Positions 35,581 to 44,112 of a stretch of DNA of 60,939 bases are shown piece after piece. This DNA is from Actinomycetota bacterium (lineage in GTDB: Bacteria; Actinomycetota; Thermoleophilia; Gaiellales; Gaiellaceae), in contig CANFDS010000006.1 in assembly GCA_947445525.1 (NCBI GenBank), forward strand, positions 1 through 60,939, in the 5' to 3' direction. A model generated the notes under the pieces. The model ran no database searches and was not told the origin of the DNA. It saw nothing but the letters and a program-made list of their open reading frames with translations. The position numbers and the translations under genes are program-made. Position 1 is the stretch's first letter; each line of letters starts with the position of its first letter.

Positions 35581-36542
35581 TGCGCATCCTCGTCTTCCTC
35601 GAGCACTCCGGCTCGGAGATCCAGAAGAACAACCTCGGTGTGCTCGCCAAGGCGGTCTCGCTCGGTGCAGACGTCGCCGGCGTGGTCGTCGGTCAGGGCG
35701 TCTCCGGCCTCGTCGAGCAGGCCGGCCGCTTCGGCGCGACCACGGTGTACGTCGCCGACGACGCCGCGCTGGCGTCGCCGCTGCCCCAGCCGCGCGTCGA
35801 CGTGATCGCCCGGCTCGCCGGCGAGCAGTCGTTCGACGCGATTCTCTTCGCCAGCTCGGTGCTCTCAGCCGACATCGCTTCCGGCCTCGCGGCCCGGCTC
35901 GACGCCGGCCTCAACTGGGGCCTCGTCGACCTCGCCGTCGACGGCGGCCGCCTCGTCGGCACCCAGCCGGTGCTCGGCGACTCCGTATACGTCCAGGTCG
36001 GCTGGAAGGGCGGCCCGGCCCTGGGCCTCGTCCGCTCCGGCAGCTTCGAGCCGAAGGAGACCGGTGGCTCGGCGCAGGCCGTGCCCGTGCAGGTCGCGCT
36101 CGAGGAGTTCTCTTCGCGGGTCACCCTCGTCGAGCAGCTCCGCGAGACGAGCGAGGGCCCGTCGATCGAGGAGGCCGACATCATCGTCGCCGGCGGCCGC
36201 GGCCTCGGCCAGGCCGAGAACTTCGCGCTGCTCGAGAGCCTCGCGAAGGAGCTCGGCGGCGCCGTCGCCGCGACCCGCGCGGTCGTCGACGCCGGCTGGT
36301 ACCCGTACGCCACCCAGGTCGGCCAGACCGGCAAAAGCGTCGCGCCCAAGCTGTACGTCGCCGCCGGCATCTCGGGCGCGATCCAGCACAAGGTTGGCAT
36401 GCAGTCGTCCCAGGTGATCGTCGCGATCAACAAGGATGCGAACGCCCCGATCTTCGAGTTCTCCGACTTCGGCATCGTCGGCGACCTGACGACTGTCGTG
36501 CCAAAGCTGACCGAGCTCGTCAAGGCGCGGAAGGCGGGCTAG
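35580..36542 (+). CDS. etfA: Electron transfer flavoprotein alpha subunit
   Basis: 320 residues. The C-terminal FAD domain has [54 protein letters not shown] and FSDFGIVGDLTTVVPKL, all standard EtfA signatures. GGAAAGGA lies upstream of the ATG in the 3' end of etfB. The dimer bridges the dehydrogenases of this window and the membrane quinone reductase encoded next. Confidence 0.97.
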   Translation: MRILVFLEHSGSEIQKNNLGVLAKAVSLGADVAGVVVGQGVSGLVEQAGRFGATTVYVADDAALASPLPQPRVDVIARLAGEQSFDAILFASSVLSADIASGLAARLDAGLNWGLVDLAVDGGRLVGTQPVLGDSVYVQVGWKGGPALGLVRSGSFEPKETGGSAQAVPVQVALEEFSSRVTLVEQLRETSEGPSIEEADIIVAGGRGLGQAENFALLESLAKELGGAVAATRAVVDAGWYPYATQVGQTGKSVAPKLYVAAGISGAIQHKVGMQSSQVIVAINKDANAPIFEFSDFGIVGDLTTVVPKLTELVKARKAG

Positions 36543-36546
36543 GCAG

Positions 36547-38280
36547 ATGGCGCCCCGGGGTCGCGGCAAGGCGAAGGCGCAGCCGGTGGAGATCCGCCCG
36601 GTGGACTACCCGCCGCCGTTCCGCTCGAGCGAGGCGATCGCTGGGTTCACTGACCCGGCCGACGAGCGCATCGAGGTCGGCGTGCTGATCGTCGGCGCCG
36701 GGCCTGCGGGTCTCGCCTGCGCCATCAGGCTGGGGCAGCTGCTCGAGGAGCGCCCCGACGTCGCCGAGCAGCTGGGCGAGGTGCCGATCGCGATCGTCGA
36801 CAAGGGCAAGGCGCCCGGCTCGCACCTGCTCTCGGGCGCGGTGATGAACCCGCGCTCCATCCGCCGGCTCTTCCAGGGCCGGCTCGGCATCGAGGACGTC
36901 CCCAACTACGGGGCAGTGCATGGCGAGTCCGTCTACTTCATGACGCGGAAGCTCGCCATCCCGATCCCGCCGCCGCCCGTGATGAAGAACCACGGCAACG
37001 TCGTCGTCTCGATGTCGCAGCTCGGCCGCTTCCTGGCCGAGCAGGCCGAGGAGGCAGGCGCGATGATCCTGCCGGAGACGGCCGCCGACCGGCTGATCGT
37101 CACCGGCGAGGCCGTGCGTGGCATCCGCACCGGTGACAAGGGCCGCGGCCGCGAAGGCCAGGAGCTGGGCAACTTCGAGCCCGGCAATGATATCGAGGCG
37201 CGCGTCACCGTCCTCTCGGAGGGCACGCAGGGCTACCTCACCGGCAGCGCGATCGACCGCTTCGGCCTCGGCAGCCCGCACCCGCAGCAGTGGGAACTGG
37301 GCGTCAAGGAGGTCTGGAAGGTGGCGAAGCCGCTCGGCGGCATCGTCCACACGATGGGCTGGCCGCTGCGGCCGCAGGCGAAGTACCGCGAGTTCGGCGG
37401 GTCGTGGCTGTACCCGATGGGGCCGGACCTGGTCTCGCTCGGCTTCGTCATCGGGCTCGACTACCGCGACGTCGACATCTCGGCGCACGACCTGCTGCAG
37501 GAGTTCAAGACCCACCCCAAGATCCGCGGCATCCTCGAGGGCGGCGAGCGGCTGGCCTGGGGCGCCAAGACGATCCCGTCGGGCGGCTACCTCGCCATGC
37601 CCACACGGCTGTACGCGCCGGGCATGGTCATCTGTGGCGACGGCGCGGGCATGGTCAACATCCCCCGGCTCAAGGGCATCCACTACGCGATCGAGTCGGG
37701 CCGGCTCGCCGCCGAGGCGATCGTCGCCTCGTTCGACCGCGGCCAGGGGCCGCGCAAGGCGCTCGCCTCCTACGACGCGGCCGTCCGCAGCGGCTTCATC
37801 GGCAAGGACCTGCACGAGGTGCGCAACATCCGCCAGGTCTTCTCGAAGGGGATGTTCGTGGGCGGCGCGCTCGCCAGCGCGATGATCGGCTCGAAGGGCA
37901 ACTTCCCTCGCAGGGACGTGCCGACCCACGCCGATGCCGAGCAGCCGCTGCTGCGCACCAACCGCGCCGCGAGCTACCCGGTGCCCGACGGCAAGCTCAC
38001 CTTCGACAAGCTCTCCTCGGTCTTCGCGTCGGGCAACCGCACGCGCGACGACCAGCCGAACCACATCCGCATCCAGGAGACGGTGCCGCGCGACGTCGCC
38101 GAAATGTGGGTGCGGCTGTGCCCGGCGCAGGTCTACGAGATCGGCGCCGACTGTGGCAACGGCACTGTCGAGGTGCTGATGGCGCCGTCGAACTGCGTCC
38201 AGTGCGGCGCGATCACCGCCAAGGGCGGGCGCCTGACGCCGCCAGAGGGTGGCTCCGGGCCGGAGTACCAGCTCACGTAG
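36547..38280 (+). CDS. Electron transfer flavoprotein-quinone oxidoreductase
   Basis: 577 residues. FAD-binding VGVLIVGAGPAGLACAIRLG, then LSGAVMNPRSIRRLF, NFEPGNDIEARVTVLSEGTQGYLTG, GFVIGLDYRDVDISAHDLLQEFKTHPKIR and GDGAGMVNIPRLKGIHYAIESG. The C-terminal [4Fe-4S] domain shows CPAQVYE and SNCVQCGAITAKGG: only three of the four usual ligand cysteines are in the standard places, since the last is Ile. It oxidises reduced ETF and reduces quinone at the membrane, probably menaquinone in this lineage. It starts 4 nt after etfA. Confidence 0.93.
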   Translation: MAPRGRGKAKAQPVEIRPVDYPPPFRSSEAIAGFTDPADERIEVGVLIVGAGPAGLACAIRLGQLLEERPDVAEQLGEVPIAIVDKGKAPGSHLLSGAVMNPRSIRRLFQGRLGIEDVPNYGAVHGESVYFMTRKLAIPIPPPPVMKNHGNVVVSMSQLGRFLAEQAEEAGAMILPETAADRLIVTGEAVRGIRTGDKGRGREGQELGNFEPGNDIEARVTVLSEGTQGYLTGSAIDRFGLGSPHPQQWELGVKEVWKVAKPLGGIVHTMGWPLRPQAKYREFGGSWLYPMGPDLVSLGFVIGLDYRDVDISAHDLLQEFKTHPKIRGILEGGERLAWGAKTIPSGGYLAMPTRLYAPGMVICGDGAGMVNIPRLKGIHYAIESGRLAAEAIVASFDRGQGPRKALASYDAAVRSGFIGKDLHEVRNIRQVFSKGMFVGGALASAMIGSKGNFPRRDVPTHADAEQPLLRTNRAASYPVPDGKLTFDKLSSVFASGNRTRDDQPNHIRIQETVPRDVAEMWVRLCPAQVYEIGADCGNGTVEVLMAPSNCVQCGAITAKGGRLTPPEGGSGPEYQLT

Positions 38281-38283
38281 GCG

Positions 38284-38979
38284 GTGGCTGCCGTGCCGCA
38301 TCCCGCGCTCGACGCGCTGCGCGAGCTCGAGCTGCGTGACGCGGCTCTGGGAGCCGCGCTCGACACTGTCGTCCGGCTCGAGCACGGTGCCGAGGAGGTG
38401 GGCGCCCGCGCCGCGGTCGTCGACGCGTTCCTGCTGGCGGCGCCTGACGAGCACGAGCGGCTCGCCGCGGCGCTCGCGGCCGCCGAGGTCGCCGTCGGGG
38501 AGGCCGAGCGGGCCCGCAACGCCGCCGACAAGGCCGCCCGCGACGCCGAGGCCCGGCAGGCCAGGGAAGCGGCCGCCCTGCGCCTCGAGGCCAGCCTCGC
38601 CGCCGACCGGCTGCGCGGTGCCCGTGACGCCTCTGCCCGCGCCCGGGTCGCGCTCGAGCGCCACGGTGCCGAGGTCGAGGCTGCAGCGCTCGAGGCGCCT
38701 CTGCTCGAGCGGCAAGCCGCCGGGCTGGCCAGGGAGCTCGGGCGGATAGTGGGGCTCTCGAAGAGCGCGGCCGGCAGCCCGGCAGCGGGGTTGCCGGGCG
38801 TCGTCGAGTGGCGGTCGCGCGCCCGCGCCGGGCTGCTCGTCGTGGGCGGCACGCTCTCCCGCGATCGCGACGCCCTGTTGCGCGAGGCCACCGAGACGGC
38901 GGCGGTCGTCTCACCCGGCCTCGTCGCCGGGCCGACCGTGGCGAGCGTTCGCGCGCAGCTCGAGGCTGCGCTGGGCTGA
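38284..38979 (+). CDS. Ala/Arg/Glu-rich coiled-coil protein
   Basis: 231 residues from GTG 38284, 3 nt after the quinone reductase stop. The middle is a continuous helix with AEVAVGEAERARNAADKAARDAEARQAREAA and similar repeats, predicted coiled coil. The C-terminus is less charged (GVVEWRSRARAGLLVVGGTLS). No known domain. The close spacing suggests co-transcription with the etf genes. Codon use and reading frame look normal. Confidence 0.6.
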   Translation: MAAVPHPALDALRELELRDAALGAALDTVVRLEHGAEEVGARAAVVDAFLLAAPDEHERLAAALAAAEVAVGEAERARNAADKAARDAEARQAREAAALRLEASLAADRLRGARDASARARVALERHGAEVEAAALEAPLLERQAAGLARELGRIVGLSKSAAGSPAAGLPGVVEWRSRARAGLLVVGGTLSRDRDALLREATETAAVVSPGLVAGPTVASVRAQLEAALG

Positions 38980-39012
38980 CGGAGGCGGTCGTCGGCGATG
39001 CCGGATCGGGTT

Positions 39013-39117
39013 CTACGCGAGTCTGCCCCGCGGTGCGAGCCATTCGATCGGCTGGCCCGTGATGGCGGCGATCCGGACGTAGTCCTCGTCGTAGTGGAGA
39101 ACGGCGCGTGATACTGG
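39013..39117 (-). pseudogene. C-terminal remnant of a VapC-like PIN-domain toxin
   Basis: The minus frame ending at TAG 39015-39013 reads SRAVLHYDEDYVRIAAITGQ then PIEWLAPRGRLA. LHYDxDYxxIAxxTGQPxEW is the usual end of actinobacterial VapC toxins, including the last acidic residue. The rest of the toxin and any antitoxin are missing; the 235-bp gap around it has no other gene. It is a fossil of a toxin-antitoxin pair. Confidence 0.65.
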
Positions 39118-39202
39118 CGCGGTCGCCGACAATGGAACCGAGAACGAGCTCGCCGAGCTGTGGCCGCTGGTGCGGGCCTACTTCGAGCCGGATACAAGAC
39201 GA

Positions 39203-39208
39203 TAAGGT
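39203..39208 (+). promoter_or_regulatory. -10 box TAAGGT for leaderless small gene
   Basis: TAAGGT is followed by GATCTC (6 nt) and ATG 39215. Confidence 0.5.
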
Positions 39209-39214
39209 GATCTC

Positions 39215-39472
39215 ATGGGACTGACGCACTTTCTGCTCGTTTACAATGCTGCGTGTGGCGTGCTCGTCGGCCACGAGGAGTACGCGAGCGCCGGTGAAGC
39301 GGGAGTCCGGTACGCCGAGCTCGAGCTCGCCCACCGCGGCGACGACATCGAGATCGTCCTGCTGGGTGCCGACTCCATCGAGACGCTGAAGCGCACACAC
39401 GACAACTACTTCGGCCACGGGAACGAGATCCTTGCCGGGATTCTCCCGCTGGTCGGCCACGCCGCCGCCTGA
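39215..39472 (+). CDS. Small protein of unknown function
   Basis: 85 residues: THFLLVYNAACGVLVGHEEY, then a helix and IEIVLLGADSIETLKRTHDN and FGHGNEILAGILPLVGH. A single alpha/beta pattern with no signal peptide or TM. The -10 box 6 nt upstream and codon use similar to neighbours support a real gene. Not recognised as a named family. Confidence 0.6.
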   Translation: MGLTHFLLVYNAACGVLVGHEEYASAGEAGVRYAELELAHRGDDIEIVLLGADSIETLKRTHDNYFGHGNEILAGILPLVGHAAA

Positions 39473-39621
39473 GCACCGGCAAACCCAGGGACGCAGCAAG
39501 GTCGTCCGGGTTGTCATGCCGCGGCTAGACGAAGCGCGGGCAGTCGCTGAGCTGACGGCGGCGCCCGATACTGGCGCCTGCCCCGGCGCCTTCCTCCGCC
39601 GGCCGCCTCGAGATGCTCTGC

Positions 39622-39627
39622 TATCCT
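39622..39627 (+). promoter_or_regulatory. -10 box TATCCT for leaderless rpmE
   Basis: TATCCT is followed by GCCCCGACG (9 nt) and ATG 39637; no Shine-Dalgarno sequence is present. Confidence 0.55.
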
Positions 39628-39636
39628 GCCCCGACG

Positions 39637-39867
39637 ATGAAGACGGCAATCCATCCCGAGTACGTCATGACCAGGGTGCATTGCTCCTGCGGCAACGAGT
39701 TCGTCACGCGCTCGACCAAGTCCGAGATCAAGGTCGAGGTGTGCTCGAACTGCCACCCGTTCTACACGGGCAAGCAGAAGCTGATGGACTCCGCGGGCCG
39801 CGTCGAGCGCTTCCAGAAGCGGCTCGAGCGCACCGCTGCGGTCACGGCCGCCCCCAAGGGCCGCTAG
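39637..39867 (+). CDS. rpmE: 50S ribosomal protein L31 (zinc-binding type)
   Basis: 76 residues. [10 protein letters not shown] and [20 protein letters not shown] are L31 hallmarks. Cys16, Cys18, Cys36 and Cys39 form the zinc ribbon (C+ type). It is a component of the large ribosomal subunit at the inter-subunit bridge. It is followed by DUF1385, prfA and prmC, an order shared by many Gram-positive bacteria. Confidence 0.97.
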   Translation: MKTAIHPEYVMTRVHCSCGNEFVTRSTKSEIKVEVCSNCHPFYTGKQKLMDSAGRVERFQKRLERTAAVTAAPKGR

Positions 39868-39880
39868 GCCCCGCGCCGCT

Positions 39881-40861
39881 TTGAGCGCAGCGATCGGAGG
39901 ACAGGCCGTCCTCGAGGGCGTCATGATGCGCGGACAGTCCGTCTGGGCTGTTGCCGTGCGCAAGCCCAACGGGGACATCGCGCAGGTCTCGCGCCAGGTC
40001 GACTCGGCGATGGCCCGGCACCGCTGGCTGCGCATCCCCGTCGTGCGCGGCGTCGTCGCGCTCGGCGAGTCGCTCTCGATCGGCTTCCGGGCCCTCTCCG
40101 TGTCGGCGCAGTACGCCGCCCAGATCGAGTCCGAGGACGACAAGCAGGGCGGCACCCTCGCTGCGGACGGCACGACGACGGGCGACGCCGACGCCGACGC
40201 CGCCGACGGGCCGATCACGACGGAGCTCTCCCGGGGCGCCATCATCTTCTCGTTCCTGCTCGCGATCGGCTTCGCGATCCTGCTCTTCAAGGTCGGCCCT
40301 GCGCTCATCACCAACTGGATCGGCATCGACGCCGGCTGGTTCGTCATCGTCGAGGGGCTGATCCGCGTCACGGTGTTCGTGATCTACCTCTCCGCGATCT
40401 CGCTGATCCCCGACCTCCGGCGCGTCTTCCAGTACCACGCGGCCGAGCACAAGGCGATCAACGCCTACGAGGCCGGACTCGAGTTGACGCCCGCCAACGT
40501 CCAGCGCCAGAGCCTCATTCACCCGCGCTGCGGCACCGCGTTCCTGCTGTGGGTGATGGTAATCGCGATCTTCGTCTTCGCGTTCTTCGGCAAGCCGGTC
40601 TGGTACTGGCTCATCGTCGAGCGCATCCTCCTGCTGCCCGTCATCGCAGGCATCGCCTACGAGCTGATCCGCTACGCCGGCAAGCACACCGACAAGCGGT
40701 GGCTGATGGTCGCGCTCGCGCCGGGCCTGTGGCTGCAGCGGCTCACGACGCGCGAGTGCACGCTCGACCAGTGCGAGGTCTCGATCCGGGCGCTCCAGCA
40801 GGTGCTCGAGCTGGAGAAGCAGGCGCGGCCGGAGGCGAAGAACGTCGAAGTGATGGCGTAG
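39881..40861 (+). CDS. DUF1385 family membrane protein
   Basis: 326 residues from TTG 39881, 13 nt after rpmE. The N-terminal GGQAVLEGVMMRGQSVWAVAVRKPNG is the diagnostic DUF1385 motif. TMs include AIIFSFLLAIGFAILLF, FVIVEGLIRVTVFVIYLSAI and FLLWVMVIAIFVFAFFG, with FQYHAAEHKAINAYE between them. The family occurs beside prfA in Gram-positives; its role is unknown and may involve membrane insertion or metal handling. It ends at the start of a 22-bp hairpin. Confidence 0.9.
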   Translation: MSAAIGGQAVLEGVMMRGQSVWAVAVRKPNGDIAQVSRQVDSAMARHRWLRIPVVRGVVALGESLSIGFRALSVSAQYAAQIESEDDKQGGTLAADGTTTGDADADAADGPITTELSRGAIIFSFLLAIGFAILLFKVGPALITNWIGIDAGWFVIVEGLIRVTVFVIYLSAISLIPDLRRVFQYHAAEHKAINAYEAGLELTPANVQRQSLIHPRCGTAFLLWVMVIAIFVFAFFGKPVWYWLIVERILLLPVIAGIAYELIRYAGKHTDKRWLMVALAPGLWLQRLTTRECTLDQCEVSIRALQQVLELEKQARPEAKNVEVMA

Positions 40862-40929
40862 AGGCTTGATGTGAGTTGGCGCCCCTGACGGGGCGGCAAC
40901 CGGTGCCGCGCCAACTCACATCAAGCCTC
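40861..40929. terminator. Long perfect inverted repeat between convergent genes
   Basis: Arms of 22 bp (40861-40882 and 40908-40929) pair perfectly across a 25-nt loop that can fold further (GGC...GCC). It separates DUF1385 from the convergent carbonic anhydrase and is placed to stop both. Neither strand has a U-tract, unlike the 15 kb terminator. Confidence 0.7.
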
Positions 40930-40952
40930 TAGGGGCGCAGGCCCGCGCCGTG

Positions 40953-41450
40953 CTACGCCACCTGGCGCAGGCGCCCGGTGCGGACGTCGTAGACGAAGCC
41001 CGACGCGGCGTACGTCCTCGGCAGCAGCTCGCAGCCGCGGATCCGCGTGACGCTGCCGACGACGCTCGCGTCGACGTCGTCGAAGGCGAGGAAGCGGGTC
41101 GGCACGCTCACGCCGAGCTCGGCCTCGATCCGGTCGGCGATCTGCTCGTCGCTGAACGCCTGCAGACCGCAGTCGGTATGGCCGACGACCAGCGCCTGGT
41201 TGGTGCCTAGCAGGTAGTGCGAGACGATCAGCGAGCGCAGGATGTCCTCGGTGACGACAGCGCCGGCGTTGCGCAGCACGTTCGCGTCGCCGTAGGCGAT
41301 GCCGAGCATCTGCGTGGGCACGATGCGCGCGTCCATGCACGTGACGACCGCGTAGCCGCGGCGAGGCTCACGCGTCAGCTCGCCCCAGTGGAAGGTCTCG
41401 GCGTAGTGCTCGTTCGCGTCGAGCAGGTCGTGGAGCACGTTGATCGGCAT
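40953..41450 (-). CDS. Beta-class carbonic anhydrase
   Basis: 165 residues, short plant-type/clade D-like beta enzyme. Zinc ligands Cys38 (VVTCMDARIVP, with the Asp40-Arg42 dyad), His91 and Cys94 (VVGHTDCGLQ). It interconverts CO2 and bicarbonate in the cytoplasm. It is the only minus-strand gene in the housekeeping block and sits between DUF1385 and prfA, which are usually adjacent, so it was probably inserted. A TACCCT about 12 nt upstream of its ATG and divergent from the prfA box could be its promoter. Confidence 0.95.
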   Translation of the reverse strand: MPINVLHDLLDANEHYAETFHWGELTREPRRGYAVVTCMDARIVPTQMLGIAYGDANVLRNAGAVVTEDILRSLIVSHYLLGTNQALVVGHTDCGLQAFSDEQIADRIEAELGVSVPTRFLAFDDVDASVVGSVTRIRGCELLPRTYAASGFVYDVRTGRLRQVA

Positions 41451-41477
41451 GGGCAGGGACGAAGGGTAACTGTCGTC

Positions 41478-41483
41478 TACCCT
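41478..41483 (+). promoter_or_regulatory. -10 box TACCCT for leaderless prfA
   Basis: TACCCT is followed by GTGAAGTC (8 nt) and GTG 41492, with no Shine-Dalgarno sequence. Confidence 0.6.
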
Positions 41484-41491
41484 GTGAAGTC

Positions 41492-42544
41492 GTGTCCAGG
41501 ATCGATCAGCTCATCTCCGAGCTCGAGCGCAGCTACCGCGAGACGCAGGAGCGCATGAGCGACCCCTCCGTCTACAACGACCACCGCGAAGCGGCGGACG
41601 TCGGCAGGCGCCTCAAGGAGCTGGAGGGCCCGTACAAGCTCTCGCAGGAGTGGCGGCAGGCCGTGGACGACCTCGCGGCGGCCAAGGGCGATCCGGAGCT
41701 CTCGACGATGTCCGCCGACCTCCAGCTCGAGGTCGACCGGCTCGAGGAGGCGCTCAAGCTGTCGCTCGTCAAGGCCGACCCGCTCGACAGCAAGGACGTC
41801 ATCATCGAGGTGCGCCAGGGCGTCGGCGGCGACGAGGCGGCGCTCTGGGCCGGCAACATCTTCCACATGCTCACCAAGTACGCCGAGCGCCGCGGCTTCA
41901 AGGTCGAGGTGCTCTCCAGCAGCCCCAGCGAGGGCGGCGGCTTCAAGGAGGTCACCTTCGGCATCAAGGGCGAGGGCGCGTTCTCGGTGTTCAAGTACGA
42001 GGGCGGCACCCACCGCGTGCAGCGCGTGCCCGAGACCGAGTCGCAGGGCCGTATCCACACCTCGACGGCGACCGTCGCGGTGATGCCGGAGGCCGAGGAG
42101 GTCGAGGTGGTGATCGACGAGAAGGAGCTGCGCATCGACGTCTACCGGGCCACCGGCCCCGGCGGCCAGGGTGTCAACACCACCGACTCGGCGGTGCGCA
42201 TCACGCACATCCCGACGGGCGTCGTCGTTGCCATGCAGGACGAGCGCTCGCAGATGCAGAACCGCGACAAGGCGATGCGCATCCTGCGTGCGCGCCTGTA
42301 CGAGTATGAGCGGCAGCGCCAGCAGTCCGCCCTCGCCGCGCACCGCAAGGCCCAGATCGGCACCGGCGAGCGCGCCGAGAAGATCCGCACCTACAACTTT
42401 CCCGAGAACCGGCTCACCGACCACCGCATCAAGCTGACGGTGCACCGGCTCGAGCAGATCCTGGCCAACGGCGAGCTCGAGGAGTTCACCGACACGATCG
42501 TCTCGGAGGAGCGCCGGCGCGCGCTCGAGGAGGACGTGGCATGA
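41492..42544 (+). CDS. prfA: Peptide chain release factor 1
   Basis: 350 residues. The codon-recognition region has the RF1-type domain structure and the GGQ catalytic loop is in ATGPGGQGVNTTDSAVRITH. EVRQGVGGDEAALWAGNIFHMLTKYAE and RTYNFPENRLTDHRIKLTVHRL are conserved. RF1 reads UAA and UAG. GTG 41492 start; the stop overlaps prmC (ATGA), its modifying enzyme. Confidence 0.97.
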   Translation: MSRIDQLISELERSYRETQERMSDPSVYNDHREAADVGRRLKELEGPYKLSQEWRQAVDDLAAAKGDPELSTMSADLQLEVDRLEEALKLSLVKADPLDSKDVIIEVRQGVGGDEAALWAGNIFHMLTKYAERRGFKVEVLSSSPSEGGGFKEVTFGIKGEGAFSVFKYEGGTHRVQRVPETESQGRIHTSTATVAVMPEAEEVEVVIDEKELRIDVYRATGPGGQGVNTTDSAVRITHIPTGVVVAMQDERSQMQNRDKAMRILRARLYEYERQRQQSALAAHRKAQIGTGERAEKIRTYNFPENRLTDHRIKLTVHRLEQILANGELEEFTDTIVSEERRRALEEDVA

Positions 42545-43392
42545 GCGCAATCGACCGCCCGGTGACCATCGCGGACGTCCTCGCGCGGACGACCGGCTAC
42601 CTCGAGGGCAAGGGCGTCGAGAACGCGCGCCTCGACACCGAGCTGATCCTCTCGCAGGCGCTCGGCCTGCCCCGCATCGAGCTCTACACCCAGCACGACC
42701 GCCCGCTCACCGAGGCGGAGCTCGCCACCGCCCGGCCGCTCGTCGAGCGCCGGGGTCGGCGCGAGCCGCTCGCTTACGTCCTTGGCGAGTGGGGGTTCCG
42801 CAAGCTGATGCTCAAGGTCGATTCGAACGTGCTGGTGCCGCGCCCCGAGACCGAGATCGTCGTCGAGCGCTGCCTCGCCCTGATCCGCGAGCTCGAGTCG
42901 CCGGTCGTACTCGACATCGGCACCGGCTCCGGCCCGATCGCGCTCTCGATCGTCAGCGAGCACCCCGGTGCCCGGGTCGTCGCCACCGACATCTCCGAGG
43001 GCGCGCTCGCGGTCGCGCGCGAGAACGCGGAGCGCTGCGGCGTCGCCGACCGCGTGGAGCTCGTGCGCGGGCACCTGACGGCGCACGTGCACGGCGCCTT
43101 CGACCTCGTCGTCTCCAACCCGCCGTATGTCCCGCCGGGCGACTGGGACTCGCTGCAGCCCGAGATCCGCCTCTACGAGCCGCGCGAAGCAGTCGTCGGA
43201 GTGGGGCAGACGGCCGCGGTCGCGCGGCGCGCGCTGCCGCTGCTGGTGCCGGGCAGCTGGCTCGTGCTGGAGGTCGGCGACGGGCAGGCGCAGGAGGTGG
43301 CCGACGAGCTCGGCTCGCTCGGCTATGCCGACGTCAGGATCACTCCCGACCTGGCCGGCCGGGAGCGCGTCGTCGAGGGAAGATGGGCCTGA
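42541..43392 (+). CDS. prmC: Release factor glutamine methyltransferase
   Basis: 283 residues. N-terminal helical domain, then the SAM motif VVLDIGTGSGPIALSI, ATDISEGALAVARENAERCG and the catalytic NPPY motif in LVVSNPPYVPPGDW. PrmC methylates the GGQ glutamine of RF1/RF2. The ATGA overlap with prfA fits. Its end overlaps the Sua5 start by 10 nt. Confidence 0.96.
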   Translation: MSAIDRPVTIADVLARTTGYLEGKGVENARLDTELILSQALGLPRIELYTQHDRPLTEAELATARPLVERRGRREPLAYVLGEWGFRKLMLKVDSNVLVPRPETEIVVERCLALIRELESPVVLDIGTGSGPIALSIVSEHPGARVVATDISEGALAVARENAERCGVADRVELVRGHLTAHVHGAFDLVVSNPPYVPPGDWDSLQPEIRLYEPREAVVGVGQTAAVARRALPLLVPGSWLVLEVGDGQAQEVADELGSLGYADVRITPDLAGRERVVEGRWA

Positions 43393-43991
43393 CCGAGGCT
43401 GCGGTCGCCGCCATCGAGCTCGGCCAGCCGGTGGTCATCCCCACCGACACGGTGTACGGGCTCGTCTCGACGCCGCACCGCGAGGAGCCTACGCTCCTCA
43501 TCCAGCGGCTCAAGGGCCGCGCGACGGCCCAGCCGCTCGCCCTGCTGGCGAGCGACCTTGACGCGCTGCTGGACTGCGTGCCCGAGCTGCACGGCCGCTC
43601 CGAGCTGATCGCGCGCACCCTGCTGCCCGGCCCGTACACGCTCGTGCTGGCCAACCCGGCAGGGCGGTTCCCCTGGCTCAACGGCGACAGTCCGCTGGCG
43701 ATCGGCGTGCGCGTGCCGGCGCTGACCGGCGCCGCCCAGGCCATCCTGGCGCAGGTGGGCGCCGTCGTTTCGACCAGCGCCAACCTCCACGGCGGCCCCA
43801 ACCCGCTCACCCTCGCCGACGTGCCGGAGGAGATCTGCGCGGCGTGCGGCGCGGTCGTCGACGGCGGCCTGCTGCCTGGCCTGCCGTCCACGGTGATCGA
43901 CTTCGGCGGCCCCGAGCCGCGGGTCATCCGCGAGGGCGCAGCCCCCTCCGCCGAGGCGATCGCGCGGGTCGCGGCGGCGCTCGCCGACTAG
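43383..43991 (+). CDS. L-threonylcarbamoyladenylate synthase (Sua5/YciO/YrdC family)
   Basis: 202 residues. PVVIPTDTVYGLVSTPH is the signature KxR/SxN-type nucleotide loop of the YrdC fold. RLKGRATAQPLALLASDLDALLDC, LIARTLLPGPYTLVLANP and AVVSTSANLHGGPNP follow. It makes threonylcarbamoyl-AMP for the tRNA t6A37 modification. It lacks the Sua5 C-terminal domain, so it is a short TsaC-like form. ATG 43383 overlaps prmC. Confidence 0.93.
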   Translation: MGLTEAAVAAIELGQPVVIPTDTVYGLVSTPHREEPTLLIQRLKGRATAQPLALLASDLDALLDCVPELHGRSELIARTLLPGPYTLVLANPAGRFPWLNGDSPLAIGVRVPALTGAAQAILAQVGAVVSTSANLHGGPNPLTLADVPEEICAACGAVVDGGLLPGLPSTVIDFGGPEPRVIREGAAPSAEAIARVAAALAD

Positions 43992-44112
43992 GTGCCCCGG
44001 GCCTCCGACGGCGCTCGCCGGCCGCCCGCCGCCCGCCGCCCGGCGCCGCCCCGCCGCCCCACCGCCGAGTACGATCCGACTGACCCGCGACACGAACGAG
44101 GAGCTCGAACGC

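Noticed and set aside
40861-40929. Inverted repeat as the ends of a mobile element
   Set aside because: The arms are only 25 nt apart with no transposase or target duplication; a hairpin at convergent gene ends fits better.
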